From contig NZ_SMAN01000010.1 in NCBI RefSeq assembly GCF_004342905.1, forward strand, positions 1-64,000: a DNA stretch of 64,000 bases. The letters run 5' to 3'. The notes below the pieces were generated by a model. It ran no database searches. It was not told where the DNA came from and was given only the letters and a program-made list of their open reading frames with translations. The translations under genes were made by a program, and so were the position numbers. Positions 44,539 through 54,093 of the stretch are shown in pieces; within the stretch, counting starts at the first letter, position 1; the number at the start of each line of letters is the position of its first letter. The DNA comes from Melghiribacillus thermohalophilus (lineage in GTDB: Bacteria > Bacillota > Bacilli > Bacillales > Alkalibacillaceae).

Positions 44539-45192
44539 ATGGAATGGATCAAAACTGGTGACTCCCGTTTTCGGTGGATGATGCCTGGGGAATCAGTGGA
44601 CCAAAAGAAAGTCGTGCTAGTGGAACAGGGAATGGAAAACATGATTGGAATGACAGAAGAAAAGATCAAGCCCATAACCATTCATGGACGTAAGGTTATA
44701 AAGAGAGAACAGATACTGGATTCAAAGGTTATGGGGAACAGACAGGATATCACGATTGTTGAGAGGGAAAGTTTCAAACCAGTATCTTATTTCAGCTACA
44801 CAGATGACATGCAAATAGAAGCGATGTATCAAAATCATCATGTCTTGATTAGAAAAGGTACGGAAAAAAAGACGATTCAACTGAAAAATCAGGGGTGTTT
44901 TGATTCCTTTTCCGTCGAAATGCTTCTGAGACTCCTTCCTCTACAAACGGGCCATATTTTCAGGTTACATGCTTTTCATGCGCATGCTGAACAGGAAATG
45001 ATGATCCAGATTGAAGTAGAGGGTAAAGAAGAGGTTACAGCAGGCAAGAATAACCTGTCCACAGCCTGGAAAGTAAAAACCTGTTTCGGAACAAAGCCTC
45101 AATATTACTGGATTGATGGAATGACCAGAGAAATATTGAAACAGGCGGCCAGCGTAGGAAAAGGAGTTCATCTTGAATTTAGAAGATGGTAA
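44539..45192 (+). CDS. Hypothetical protein, beta-rich
   Basis: A 217-residue soluble protein without signal peptide. It is rich in alternating hydrophobic strands and ends with TKPQYYWIDGMTREILKQAAS, reminiscent of DUF3108-like beta-barrel proteins where a final strand gives the Trp/Asp turn. The resemblance is weak and no function is offered. GGATGAGGG precedes ATG 44539. It is convergent with the nuclease gene and shares a terminator with it. Confidence 0.65.
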   Translation: MEWIKTGDSRFRWMMPGESVDQKKVVLVEQGMENMIGMTEEKIKPITIHGRKVIKREQILDSKVMGNRQDITIVERESFKPVSYFSYTDDMQIEAMYQNHHVLIRKGTEKKTIQLKNQGCFDSFSVEMLLRLLPLQTGHIFRLHAFHAHAEQEMMIQIEVEGKEEVTAGKNNLSTAWKVKTCFGTKPQYYWIDGMTREILKQAASVGKGVHLEFRRW

Positions 45193-45239
45193 GTGGGTGA
45201 CTGTCACCTGTCAAACGGAACATTGGGCTGATTTTAAAA

Positions 45240-45267
45240 AATGGAAAGGGTATACGCCCTTTCCATT
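45240..45267. terminator. Bidirectional terminator between convergent genes
   Basis: Perfect 11-bp arms AATGGAAAGGG and CCCTTTCCATT around six bases. Confidence 0.75.
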
Positions 45268-45313
45268 GTCATTTCAAGGTTTTGCTTACGTGTGTAAATA
45301 ACGCCTATCAACA

Positions 45314-46510
45314 CTACTTCAGGCTATCGCAGGCGATTCCATCTCCGTCACGGTCCAATCTGTGGGGATCACCTTCTCTAGCTTCAAAAAATTTCTGGGC
45401 ATTTTCCCAGCTGGAGAAATCCCCGCAATCCCGGTCTGGACCCCACGGGTCATATTCATACTCATCCGCACTACTAGAATCTTCTTCAGATACTTGCTCA
45501 TTTCTGTTACTCTGTTCAACACCTGTATCCTGACTGATCTCTTCATAATGATAACCATCATCAACATCCGGGGAAGCATATCCTTCAATGGACCAGATGC
45601 CTATTTCTTTACGCATGGCGATATCCTGTGCTTCATAAAATTCCTCGAGCATTCTGACATCATTGTAAAGATAAGCGGTTCTGGCCAGTCCCTTTCTTAG
45701 AAGCTTCTCCTGAATGGTTTCCCCGTCGATCCAGACATACGCGAGAATTCGTCCATAGTGATCCCGTTCTTCAATCCCGACATCTACATGTACCTGCTTG
45801 CCTTCGAGTTTATCTTTGACAAATTGTGATGCTTCAGGTCCAAATGGCTGAACCGGCTTCGATGGATGCTTCGTTTCCGGGGTATCCACGAGCAGCAGAC
45901 GGACGGTTTCCGTCTTCCCATTCATCGATATCTCAAGGGTATCTCCATCGACTACCCGGGTTACGGTTGCTGGAATTCCCTGATCTTGTTCAGGTTCACC
46001 CGGAGCGGCCCCTTGATTATCTGTTTCCTGATCACCGGTTGTCTCCTGTTGTTCATCCGATGAGTGTTCGGCCGACTTTTGATCTTGTGTGGATGAATCA
46101 GGAATGTTGTTGGTTTCTGAACCATTTTTGTTTTCAGAACGGTTTGGTTGTGGGTCATTATCTGGCTGCTTTTCTTCCTTACCTGGTTCATCTTTATCCT
46201 CGACAGTAGAGGATTGTTCTTCATGATTTTGTTCCTTATCATTATCCTGACTTTCTACATGATGCGGTTCGTCTTGAGATATTTCTTCAACTTTACTACC
46301 GGCAGCCATTCCGATACCGGTGAGAAAAATAAGAGAGCCAAAGATGATACTGAGCACTCTTCTGTATTTTTTCATCTCGATTTTTCCTCTAAAAGCCTGA
46401 ATTGCCTGATATAGCAGATAAGTTCCCCCAATGATCAAAACCCAGTCAAAGAAATGGATGATGATGGCTAGCATCACAAGAATGGCAAGGATACCTAAAA
46501 ATATCTGCAT
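45314..46510 (-). CDS. Membrane-anchored thermonuclease with Excalibur domain
   Basis: A 398-residue protein in four parts: two N-terminal TM helices (about residues 2-60), a long acidic Glu/Asp/Gln/Ser linker (about 75-185), a staphylococcal nuclease domain (PATVTRVVDGDTLEI, then VRLLLVDTPETKHP and ERDHYGRILAYVW with the Asp/Arg/Glu catalytic set), and a C-terminal Excalibur motif DRDGDGIACDSLK that binds Ca2+. It would cut extracellular DNA near the cell surface. GGGAGAGGCGTGAGACG sets ATG 46510; an upstream ATG lacks a site. Confidence 0.88.
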   Translation of the reverse strand: MQIFLGILAILVMLAIIIHFFDWVLIIGGTYLLYQAIQAFRGKIEMKKYRRVLSIIFGSLIFLTGIGMAAGSKVEEISQDEPHHVESQDNDKEQNHEEQSSTVEDKDEPGKEEKQPDNDPQPNRSENKNGSETNNIPDSSTQDQKSAEHSSDEQQETTGDQETDNQGAAPGEPEQDQGIPATVTRVVDGDTLEISMNGKTETVRLLLVDTPETKHPSKPVQPFGPEASQFVKDKLEGKQVHVDVGIEERDHYGRILAYVWIDGETIQEKLLRKGLARTAYLYNDVRMLEEFYEAQDIAMRKEIGIWSIEGYASPDVDDGYHYEEISQDTGVEQSNRNEQVSEEDSSSADEYEYDPWGPDRDCGDFSSWENAQKFFEAREGDPHRLDRDGDGIACDSLK

Positions 46511-46686
46511 CGTCTCACGCCTCTCCCTCGAATTCCCCACTCGTTCACGAAGGTAGTGTACCATTCGACTACAAGGTATTCAAGGAGAAAAGGAAGGCTA
46601 TTCGATAAAAATCACTAAGATTCGGGAATTTTCGGGAGGTGTCTGGCAACTGTCGGAATGGAAGATAGGGGTGATTAGACGCAAAA

Positions 46687-46715
46687 AGCGGAAAGCTTTT
46701 CTTGCCCTTTCCGCT
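46687..46715 (-). terminator. Second hairpin after the YesK-like gene
   Basis: AGCGGAAAG and CTTTCCGCT arms; on the minus strand a run of five T residues follows. The rest of the 46511-46853 gap shows no gene. Confidence 0.6.
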
Positions 46716-46812
46716 GATTTGCCAGGGTTTTGCATGTTGAGAATAAGAAAAGAAGTTCGACAAGTGACAGCACTGAATCATTCGTCTTTTTCTTTTGCAC
46801 GTGAAAATAGAA

Positions 46813-46842
46813 TCCAGCCGGGGTAGGTTCACCGCGGCTGGA
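46813..46842 (-). terminator. Terminator of the YesK-like gene
   Basis: TCCAGCCG and CGGCTGGA arms lie 12 bases after the stop codon, followed on the minus strand by a T-rich stretch. Confidence 0.6.
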
Positions 46843-46853
46843 ATTGACCCATT

Positions 46854-47207
46854 TTATCCCCACAAAAGCATTAAACTGATCGTACCTAAAAACAGAACCG
46901 GGAGTGTGAATAAAAGAATTTTATCCCGTTGATTGAATGAAGACTGGTTTGTATGTTTTTTTGCCCGTTTAGGAATCCAGATCGTACCGACGATACCGGG
47001 AAATAAGATACCAACACCTAAAAGCAAGTATCCAAATCCTTCAAATCCCCTGACGATGATATAGCCGTAAGCAATCACGAGAATGGAAAACAGAAATGTA
47101 ATGAGTGAAGCTAAATGGTATTGTTTAGCTTTCTTGCATAAAATGAAGACAAACAGAAACAGAATGGTCCCCAGAATGATTCCCCAGACCGGAATCAATA
47201 GCATCAT
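46854..47207 (-). CDS. Small membrane protein, YesK-like
   Basis: A 117-residue protein with four predicted TM helices, a size and topology like Bacillus YesK. ATG 47207 follows AGGAGGTG; the frame continues upstream to 47300 without a better site. The function of YesK proteins is unknown. The family call rests on topology and general similarity and is tentative. Confidence 0.6.
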   Translation of the reverse strand: MMLLIPVWGIILGTILFLFVFILCKKAKQYHLASLITFLFSILVIAYGYIIVRGFEGFGYLLLGVGILFPGIVGTIWIPKRAKKHTNQSSFNQRDKILLFTLPVLFLGTISLMLLWG

Positions 47208-47707
47208 GGTTGAACACCTCCTAATAAATTTCTCAAATCCGCAAATCATACTAACCTGTGTAATAAATTGGAATCCGCTAACAAAGACAGTTAGAACCAT
47301 ATGATGTTAAATAACACAGGAAGCCGCAATAAATATTTCCCTCCTTTTTTACAATTATTCCAAACTTTACTGCTTCATCAACTTATGAATATAATATGAA
47401 TGGTAAAAGGTTAGCAAAACATGGAAGCCGGGAAAGGCCTTTGGATGTCTACGATCTACGAAAAAACATCTAAACCTGAAAAACACCAGTCCATTTTAAA
47501 GAAAGTTTGATCATCACGATGCCTGGTTCGAAACGGCTACGCCGAGAACACCTCATGCATCATTCATGACGTTTTCCTGATTCAGCAAATAAAAACTCTG
47601 ACTCCAATGATCTTGATTTATTTATACTAGACAGATAGCAACTGGAAAATTGCGGGGACCATATACATTCATATTTTATTAAATAGTAAATGAGATGGGG
47701 TGATCGG
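47208..47707. other. Gap without a recognised gene
   Basis: Five hundred bases hold short broken frames only. A TATAAT element lies near 47390 but no start follows within range. The end carries GATGGGGTGAT, the ribosome site of vanZ. Confidence 0.45.
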
Positions 47708-48238
47708 ATGGCTATTTATTTTGAGGGTCCCTATCTGATGATGGCAGGGATGATTTTACTGTTCATTCTATTGATCATGAAAGTGAAAGTTAAAGTGAAT
47801 TCCTATTACATTTTGTTTTGGAGTCTTTTCTATATATACATGTGTATGGTTGCGAAACATACGTTATTTCCAATCAGACTCGTATCTGAACTTTCAGACC
47901 GTGAAGAAGTCATAAAGATACTGAATCTCATTCCGTTTCAAAACAATTCTCTCGAAAATGCTATACTCAATGTTATTTTGACTGCGCCTTTTGGCTTCTT
48001 GCTTCCGTTGATTAAAAACATCACAAAAAAACGCCAGGTGCTGCTCTGGGCAATTCTATTTCCAGTCATCATTGAGGGAACACAATTTGTACTGAATTAC
48101 TCGACTGGTGTGGCTGAACGAATTGTGGATATAAACGATATCGTATTTAATTTTTTGGGTGTCATTTCAGGATATGGTATATATCTGGTTTTCGTCCATT
48201 TTCAAATATATCATTCAGCGCAATTCCGTATGATTTAA
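47708..48238 (+). CDS. VanZ family protein
   Basis: A 176-residue protein with about five TM helices and the VanZ pattern: NLIPFQNNSLENAILNVIL, TAPFGFLLPLI and ERIVDINDIVFNFLGVISGY, the last being the most conserved motif. VanZ gives low-level teicoplanin resistance in enterococci; most chromosomal members have unknown roles. GATGGGGTGAT sets ATG 47708. It stands alone. Confidence 0.84.
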   Translation: MAIYFEGPYLMMAGMILLFILLIMKVKVKVNSYYILFWSLFYIYMCMVAKHTLFPIRLVSELSDREEVIKILNLIPFQNNSLENAILNVILTAPFGFLLPLIKNITKKRQVLLWAILFPVIIEGTQFVLNYSTGVAERIVDINDIVFNFLGVISGYGIYLVFVHFQIYHSAQFRMI

Positions 48239-48598
48239 ATGAGCTGATTGCGTACACTGACCAGCAAAATCATAAAGAGGACAGGCCATGTATTCCAACA
48301 TGACCGTGATCTCACGTTCAATTGGCTGCTGATTGACCTGGAAAAGGGATAGCATACCTGTTAATCGTCCTCTGGGCAAAAGGCAATGTCTGCATTATCC
48401 GCATCACTTTTAAAGAGAATAACAACCAGGGTCTTTAGGGAATAAAAATATGTCACTTGGAAGCGGTAACGTCAGGAATCTATGTAAGCAACCAGATATC
48501 CTGCAGATTAAAGTTTTTTCGTATCCACATCCATTTAAACAGGTCCACCATTAAAATGGGTCAATCGTTCATCAAAAAAACTTGACTGTACGATGGGG
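48239..48598. other. Gap without a recognised gene
   Basis: The 360 bases between vanZ and the next minus-strand gene show only short frames, some perhaps from a decayed gene. No RNA gene or tandem repeat was seen. Confidence 0.45.
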
Positions 48599-48629
48599 TA
48601 GGAGGGCGGGGTTCGTCCCCTCCCTCCTA
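48599..48629 (-). terminator. Hairpin after the 95-residue membrane protein gene
   Basis: TAGGAGGGCGGGG and CCCCTCCCTCCTA pair with one mismatch. The T-run is missing on the minus strand, so termination may be partial. Confidence 0.5.
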
Positions 48630-48636
48630 TTGATGT

Positions 48637-48924
48637 TTAAGGATTGTTAAACCCAAACATCCCCATGAATAGAGGGACCAGGGCTACTCCTAACAGGATA
48701 AGAACCGGAACAGCGATAGCCGAATATTTGAATAGGCCATGTTCTTTTCGTATGATTGCGAAAAAACTGAAGACCAGACCAATTCCAATGAATAGGAGTG
48801 ATGTAAAAAACATTCCTTTTATGAATATTACGGATGCATGAATATAGTAGCTTAATAGTAAAATCGTCAGCCCTGCAATAGATATCAAGGATGATGTGAA
48901 ACGAATTTTATTTTTGATCATCAT
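48637..48924 (-). CDS. Small three-TM membrane protein
   Basis: A 95-residue hydrophobic protein with three TM helices and a short basic loop (RKEHGLFKYS). AAGGTGG lies before ATG ATG at the start, so either Met may be used. No family recognised. It is flanked by its own hairpin and a divergent gene. Confidence 0.62.
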   Translation of the reverse strand: MMIKNKIRFTSSLISIAGLTILLLSYYIHASVIFIKGMFFTSLLFIGIGLVFSFFAIIRKEHGLFKYSAIAVPVLILLGVALVPLFMGMFGFNNP

Positions 48925-49118
48925 AAGAAACCACCTTTTTACAACAGTATAAGGTAATTTTTACAAAATAACAATTCGCTGGCAATGCATGCTTATGGGT
49001 AAGGAGAGGCTCAAATCCGCAAAACCGTTAAAAAGAGACCGGTAAAAATAACAAATTCCGTGTACAAATCTCACTTTCCTTAGCCATATATATGTGAAAT
49101 TATTGTCAGGAAGGTGAG

Positions 49119-49652
49119 ATGGATATGCGTTTTACGAAAATTAATCCGGAAAAGGGCAAAATTTTGTCCTATGCGGTGATGGATGAGGAGGATTATTCCC
49201 GATATCCATTTTTCTCTTTCACTGGAACGAAAGAATCCGATTATATTGACATCAGTGAGGTTGTTTTTAAGAGGTATTTGGAAGATCGAGGGTTTGATGG
49301 ATATAGTCTTATGCCTATCCATGATGTTGATCACATGAAAGAATTTGTCATTGACGTTCAGGAGGTAGACATTGATCCGGCCATCCGGCTCGGTTTTGGT
49401 GTAGTGGAGGTTGAAGGGAAACGATACTTGTTTGATACGGAAGATTCTCTGCGGTCTGATAACGATTATATGGTTCATTTGTTTGAGCGGCTCGCGATTT
49501 ATCACTTTGTAACGATGGGACTGTTCAGGGACCGGATAGCTTATATGGAAGCGAATGACCTGATTAGACTTTACCTGTACACCCATGATTATCTGGATTT
49601 TGAGCATGAAATCAGGGTGAAACTCGCGGAAACAGGGAATAAACAGAGCTGA
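49119..49652 (+). CDS. Hypothetical soluble protein
   Basis: A 177-residue acidic protein with no TM or signal segment. It alternates strands and helices and contains DYSRYPFFSFTG and IRLGFGVVEVEGKRYLF. CAGGAAGGTGAG directly before ATG 49119 makes expression likely. I do not recognise the family. The following 400 bases contain no gene. Confidence 0.65.
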   Translation: MDMRFTKINPEKGKILSYAVMDEEDYSRYPFFSFTGTKESDYIDISEVVFKRYLEDRGFDGYSLMPIHDVDHMKEFVIDVQEVDIDPAIRLGFGVVEVEGKRYLFDTEDSLRSDNDYMVHLFERLAIYHFVTMGLFRDRIAYMEANDLIRLYLYTHDYLDFEHEIRVKLAETGNKQS

Positions 49653-50057
49653 CGGAGACCGAAAAAGTTTAAAGTGCTAAAAAGGGGTGTTCGGGGTGAG
49701 AATCAGATAAAAGGCTAGTCAGGATATAGCATCATTAAAAATTACGAACATTACTGGTTGATTAAAATGTCTTTAAATACAAGATAGATGTCCAATATAT
49801 TTTTAAATTATCCTACGTATGTTTGATAGTTATTTAACGCCCTGACCTGTTAAAGGTAAAAGTATTCAAAAATTTATAAGAATAGATTATGCCTTCTAAT
49901 ATGTTTAGATGGAGGTATATTCCACTAAAATTTTTAAATACGAAAAATGTTTCCATAATTCAAAAAATTATGTTAATATCTTTAAAAACCCCTAATATTT
50001 TCATAAAGGAGGAATTTTCCAATATACTGTCTGGGGGATATTAAAGGAGGAAAATGG
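49653..50057. other. AT-rich gap before the GHL10 gene
   Basis: No frame above 30 codons has a ribosome site. The AT-rich stretch 49960-50040 probably contains the promoter; two successive AGGAGG-like blocks (50007-50012 and 50045-50050) lie before the start. Confidence 0.45.
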
Positions 50058-51722
50058 TTGAAAAAAAATTTCACTATTGTAGTGAGTTTCTTTTTGATTT
50101 TGTTTTTAGCTTTTCCAGTTTTAGCAGCCGATCGAACAGCAATGGAAGAAGTTATGACGAACCTGGAAAGAAACCAGGGGAAAAAAGCAAAGATCTTGTG
50201 GTATGATCTATCTGCAAATATTGAAAATCTCGACACTCCGGATAAAGTAAGGGAAATAGTAGAGAAAACGACTGATGCAAATATAGACACAATAATATTA
50301 GATGTTAAAAATTACACGGGGAATGTTGGGTATATAAGCGAGATAGCACCCCATATGAGTAATTCAAGCATTCCAGAATATCAAAAATTCCCTGAAGGTT
50401 ACGATTTACTTGAGGAAGTTATAAAGGCAGCTCATGAAAAGGGAATAGATGTACATGCTAATGTTAACGTGTTTTCCGAAGGGAATAACCAGTATCAAGA
50501 TGGTCCGGCATTTCAGAATCCTGATTGGCAGTCCATTTTCTACATGGAAGTTAGGCTAGCAGAAGCTGAAAATGGGAGCCTTTATGAGATTACCGGGATA
50601 AATAAAACGAGAGGTGTAAATGAACTGGTTCTTTACACACCCTCTCAGTACGACAAGACCCCGACAAATCAATGGGGAGCTGAAGTCCAAATTATCGATG
50701 GAGAAGTAGTTAAAATTGTTGATAGAATCAACGGTGCCCCGCCACTTGATATTCCAGAAAATGGTATGGTGCTATCAGGGCATGGAGAGGCAAGAGAATG
50801 GATTTTATCTAATTTAAAGCCTGGTCAAACAATTGATTTGTCTAAAGGAGAAACTAAATTAGTACCAGCCTCTGAATATCCGACATTTTCCACATTTGTT
50901 AATCCAATTCGAGAAGATGTTCAAACCTATGAGTTAAGCATTATACAAGAAATAATTGAAAATTATGACGTAGATGGAATTGTATTGGATCGTGCACGTT
51001 ATTCGAATATCCATGCTGACTTTAGCGACTTGAGCAGAGACAAGTTTGAAGAATATATCGGGGAAACGGTTGAAAATTGGCCGGAAGATATTTATAAAAT
51101 CACATTTACCGGGGAAAGTCAGCAAATTGTACCTGGTCCTCTTTACCAGAAATGGATTGAATGGAGAGCCGGGAATATACAATCATTTTTTAAAAAGGCG
51201 GAGCAGCTAGTACACAGTCATGATTCAGATCTATTCTTTAGCACTTATGTTGGTTCCTGGTATCCCCTTTACTTTAGTGAAGGGGTCAACTGGGCTTCGA
51301 ACACGTATCAACCTGATTATGACTGGGCAAGTCCGGATTATCATAAAACCGGTTATGCTGAAACATTGGATTTTTTAATGACTGGAAACTATTTCAGTGA
51401 AGTAACGCGAGAAGAAGCTGTGGAAGTAGGAAACCCAGATTGGTATAGCGTTGAAGGGTCTGTGGACATTGCTATGGATGTGGTTAATGAAGCAACATTT
51501 TTGTATGGCAGTTTGTACTTATTACAGTACGAGAATAATCCAGAACAATTTCGAAAAGCCCTACGTACCGTTATGGACAATGCTCATGGAATTATGCTGT
51601 TTGATCTTGTTTACCTTGAGGAATATGGATGGTGGTATATTCTTGAAGAAGAATTTAAAAACCCATCAAAACCTCCGCATAAAATTCCCGGGCTATTAAA
51701 GATGATTAGACAAGATCAATAA
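50058..51722 (+). CDS. Secreted GHL10-type glycosidase-like protein
   Basis: A 554-residue secreted protein with a signal peptide ending LAADRT. The body resembles the glycosyl hydrolase-like 10 (DUF187) family, a TIM-barrel group with a first strand KILWYDLSANI, then TIILDVKNYTGNVGY, and YDVDGIVLDRARYSN, an acidic catalytic-type strand. Relatives are thought to act on peptidoglycan or other cell-wall glycans. It precedes an amino-sugar operon, so it may supply its substrate from outside. Its terminator makes it monocistronic. Confidence 0.78.
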   Translation: MKKNFTIVVSFFLILFLAFPVLAADRTAMEEVMTNLERNQGKKAKILWYDLSANIENLDTPDKVREIVEKTTDANIDTIILDVKNYTGNVGYISEIAPHMSNSSIPEYQKFPEGYDLLEEVIKAAHEKGIDVHANVNVFSEGNNQYQDGPAFQNPDWQSIFYMEVRLAEAENGSLYEITGINKTRGVNELVLYTPSQYDKTPTNQWGAEVQIIDGEVVKIVDRINGAPPLDIPENGMVLSGHGEAREWILSNLKPGQTIDLSKGETKLVPASEYPTFSTFVNPIREDVQTYELSIIQEIIENYDVDGIVLDRARYSNIHADFSDLSRDKFEEYIGETVENWPEDIYKITFTGESQQIVPGPLYQKWIEWRAGNIQSFFKKAEQLVHSHDSDLFFSTYVGSWYPLYFSEGVNWASNTYQPDYDWASPDYHKTGYAETLDFLMTGNYFSEVTREEAVEVGNPDWYSVEGSVDIAMDVVNEATFLYGSLYLLQYENNPEQFRKALRTVMDNAHGIMLFDLVYLEEYGWWYILEEEFKNPSKPPHKIPGLLKMIRQDQ

Positions 51723-51798
51723 CCGGTTATCTGGCACATCATTTGTGTGTATGTTAATCTGCTAGTTTTTATTCAGAAAAATGATTCGAACTCAGACT

Positions 51799-51823
51799 GC
51801 TGCCCTTTGTGGGCAGCTTTTTT
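51799..51823 (+). terminator. Terminator after the GHL10 gene
   Basis: GCTGCCC and GGGCAGC arms around five bases, followed by six T residues. Confidence 0.85.
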
Positions 51824-51866
51824 ATCTGTTAATCGATACTTTGTAATTTTTGGAGGATATCTCCGC

Positions 51867-51913
51867 TAAATATTTAAAAAATGAAAAAAATATTTATTTT
51901 TCGGAATATTTAT
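51867..51913. promoter_or_regulatory. Three spaced AATATTTA elements before the amino-sugar operon
   Basis: TAAATATTTA, AAATATTTAT and GAATATTTAT lie at 51867, 51888 and 51904 in the promoter region. They are candidate operators for the RpiR-type regulator encoded in the operon, though AT-richness makes chance possible. Confidence 0.3.
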
Positions 51914-51993
51914 GTTAAATTATTATCAAACCAATTACAAAGGGGGAGATTTAATTTTACTCTATTAAGGAATGTGTTTTCTTCAGCCATTCT

Positions 51994-52665
51994 TTGCGCA
52001 AGGAGATTAATTTCTTCCATTTGAAGTGTCATACTGACAATCTTGGGCAGCAGTATCTCCTTTTTGTCCACGATGGTTTAAACTACCTTGAGCTTGGAAA
52101 TTTTGAAGCTGCATTTGGTAAGACCATAAGAGATGGCAATTTTCAGGGGAAAATAGATATTCTATTCATTCATCCGGGAGACTCATGGGAAAGATATCAT
52201 CTATATCATCAGGACGAACCCATACACCAGAAATTTCTTACGTTTTTTCATCAAGAATTTTTTCCGTTCTTTAACTCCGAAAATCAAGGGATACATAAAA
52301 TTGGCATGTTAGGAGATTCCCTTGCAGCAACAGCATCTGTGTCTTTAGCTTCTCATTGTCCCCAGCGTTTCACACATCTGCTATTGCAGTCTGCAGCATA
52401 TCGTCCTGTGGAATTCCTGGAAGGGTTAAACCGTGAGCAGGTACATCACTGGAAAGTTTACCAGGTAGTTGGTCTGAAAGAAGATCATTTTGAGTCGCCT
52501 TTGACAGGCCAAAAATTGGACATTTTGACTGAAAACAGAAAGCTTTACAACAAGTTGAAACAAATGGAAGTTCGGACAGATTATTATGAGGAAGATGAAG
52601 AACATCGCTGGGAGTTCTGGCGAAATGATTTGGTACGGGCATTATCTTACTTTTTTGAGAAGTAG
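51994..52665 (+). CDS. Putative esterase (alpha/beta hydrolase), start unclear
   Basis: About 223 residues of the esterase D-like family: YLLFVHDGLNYLELG, the nucleophile elbow GMLGDSLAATAS, and a late HRWEFWRND that supplies a His. Relatives deacylate sugars or siderophores. The start is a puzzle: the frame is open from 51955, and the sequence from there (FYSIKECVFFSHSLRK) looks like a natural N-terminus, but a strong AGGGGGAGA at 51941-51949 has no ATG, GTG or TTG in frame nearby. TTG 51994 is listed for want of a better one. The gene may have lost its start. Confidence 0.65.
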   Translation: MRKEINFFHLKCHTDNLGQQYLLFVHDGLNYLELGNFEAAFGKTIRDGNFQGKIDILFIHPGDSWERYHLYHQDEPIHQKFLTFFHQEFFPFFNSENQGIHKIGMLGDSLAATASVSLASHCPQRFTHLLLQSAAYRPVEFLEGLNREQVHHWKVYQVVGLKEDHFESPLTGQKLDILTENRKLYNKLKQMEVRTDYYEEDEEHRWEFWRNDLVRALSYFFEK

Positions 52666-52700
52666 GTAAGTATAAAATTAATTATTTGAGGGGGATTTAA

Positions 52701-54017
52701 ATGAAAAAAGCTTTAACGTTTCTATTGTTTTTTGGGCTAATGTTTTTTTTAGCAGCATGTTCGGACAATTCAGGCGAGCAGACGTCGGATAAGAATAATG
52801 AACAGGATCAGGAGGAGGGAGACAATTCTGGACAGGTCGAAATTGAATTCTGGACCATGCAACTTTCTCCGACATTTGATGACTACATCAATGGTGTAAT
52901 TGAAGATTTTGAAGCGGAAAACCCCAATATTAAGGTGAAATGGGTGGATGTCCCATGGGCAGATATGGAAAAGAAAATTCTTTCTGCAGTTGCATCGGAA
53001 ACAGCTCCAGATGTTGCCAACTTAAACCCTCAGTTTGCCTCAAAGTTAGCAGAACTTGATGCATTAGTAAATATGGATGAGGCTGTACCTGCTGATATAC
53101 GGGATGATTATTTTGAAGGAGTCTGGAAATCGAACACATTTAACGGAAAAACCTTCGGAATTCCATGGTATTTATCCACTCAGTTGACCATGTACAATGC
53201 AGACATGTTTGAAGCAGCCGGACTCGACCCTGATAATCCGCCAAAAACCTTTGATGAGGTTTACGAAGTTGCTGAAACCATGAAAGAAGAAACAGGCAAA
53301 TATGCATTTTTCCCCCCACTTGATGGCAGCCATTTACTTGAAACAATGGTTATGATGGGGGCTGATCTGACCAATGAAGACATGACCAGAGCAGCCTTTA
53401 ATTCATCTGAAGGGAAAAAGGCTTTTCAGTTTCTCGTCGATTTATACCAGAATGAGCTAATCCCAAGAGAAGCTCTTACCGAAGGTCATGGAAAAGCTAT
53501 TGATATGTACCAGGCGGGAGAATTGGCTATTCTGGCTTCTGGTCCACAGTTCCTAAATACAGTTAAAGAGAATGCGCCAGAAATATTGGAAGCTACCCGA
53601 AGCTCTACCCAAATCACCGGAAAAACTGGGAAAATGAAGGTAGATGCGATGAACCTGGTTGTTCCAAAACAGTCCAATCATCAGGAGGAAGCAGTAAAGT
53701 TTGCACTATTTATTACAAATGCAGAGAATCAAATAGAATTTGATAAGATTGTTCCGATCCTGCCTTCAATTGAATCAGCCCTTGATGATCCTTTCTTTAA
53801 TGAGCTTCCGGAAAATCCGACTCCTATTGACAGGGCCCGAATTGTTTCTGCCAGCCAATTAAAAAATGGTGAAGTGCTGGTTCCGCCGATGAAAAATTAT
53901 GAAGATCTCAAAACCTCCATATTTGAAGCCCTGCAGGCAGCTATGCTTGGGGAAATGACAATAGATGAAGCACTGGATCAAGCAGAACAGGAATGGAATG
54001 AGATTTTAAGCAACTAA
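52701..54017 (+). CDS. Sugar-binding lipoprotein of an ABC importer (family 1 SBP)
   Basis: A 438-residue lipoprotein: lipobox LAAC (Cys near residue 20), Asn/Asp/Glu-rich linker, then a maltose-type binding fold (VEIEFWTMQLSPTFDDYINGVI). It captures a sugar, probably an amino-sugar oligosaccharide given nanE, nagA and nagB downstream. GAGGGGGATTTAA sets the ATG. A terminator-like hairpin directly after the stop would let it be made in excess over the permeases, which lie 2.5 kb further on. No ATPase gene is present; such importers borrow MsmX-type ATPases. Confidence 0.87.
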   Translation: MKKALTFLLFFGLMFFLAACSDNSGEQTSDKNNEQDQEEGDNSGQVEIEFWTMQLSPTFDDYINGVIEDFEAENPNIKVKWVDVPWADMEKKILSAVASETAPDVANLNPQFASKLAELDALVNMDEAVPADIRDDYFEGVWKSNTFNGKTFGIPWYLSTQLTMYNADMFEAAGLDPDNPPKTFDEVYEVAETMKEETGKYAFFPPLDGSHLLETMVMMGADLTNEDMTRAAFNSSEGKKAFQFLVDLYQNELIPREALTEGHGKAIDMYQAGELAILASGPQFLNTVKENAPEILEATRSSTQITGKTGKMKVDAMNLVVPKQSNHQEEAVKFALFITNAENQIEFDKIVPILPSIESALDDPFFNELPENPTPIDRARIVSASQLKNGEVLVPPMKNYEDLKTSIFEALQAAMLGEMTIDEALDQAEQEWNEILSN

Positions 54018-54025
54018 CATGAACT

Positions 54026-54063
54026 GAAGAAGATGGGGAGCCCTTTCCCCTTCTTCTTTTTTC
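54026..54063 (+). terminator. Terminator/attenuator between the binding protein gene and nanE
   Basis: GAAGAA..GGGG pairs with CCCCTTCTTC across a three-base bulge, then a T-rich run. Part of the transcripts must read through for the rest of the operon. Confidence 0.6.
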
Positions 54064-54093
54064 TAACAATAGACGGATGTGGTGGTGTAGCAA

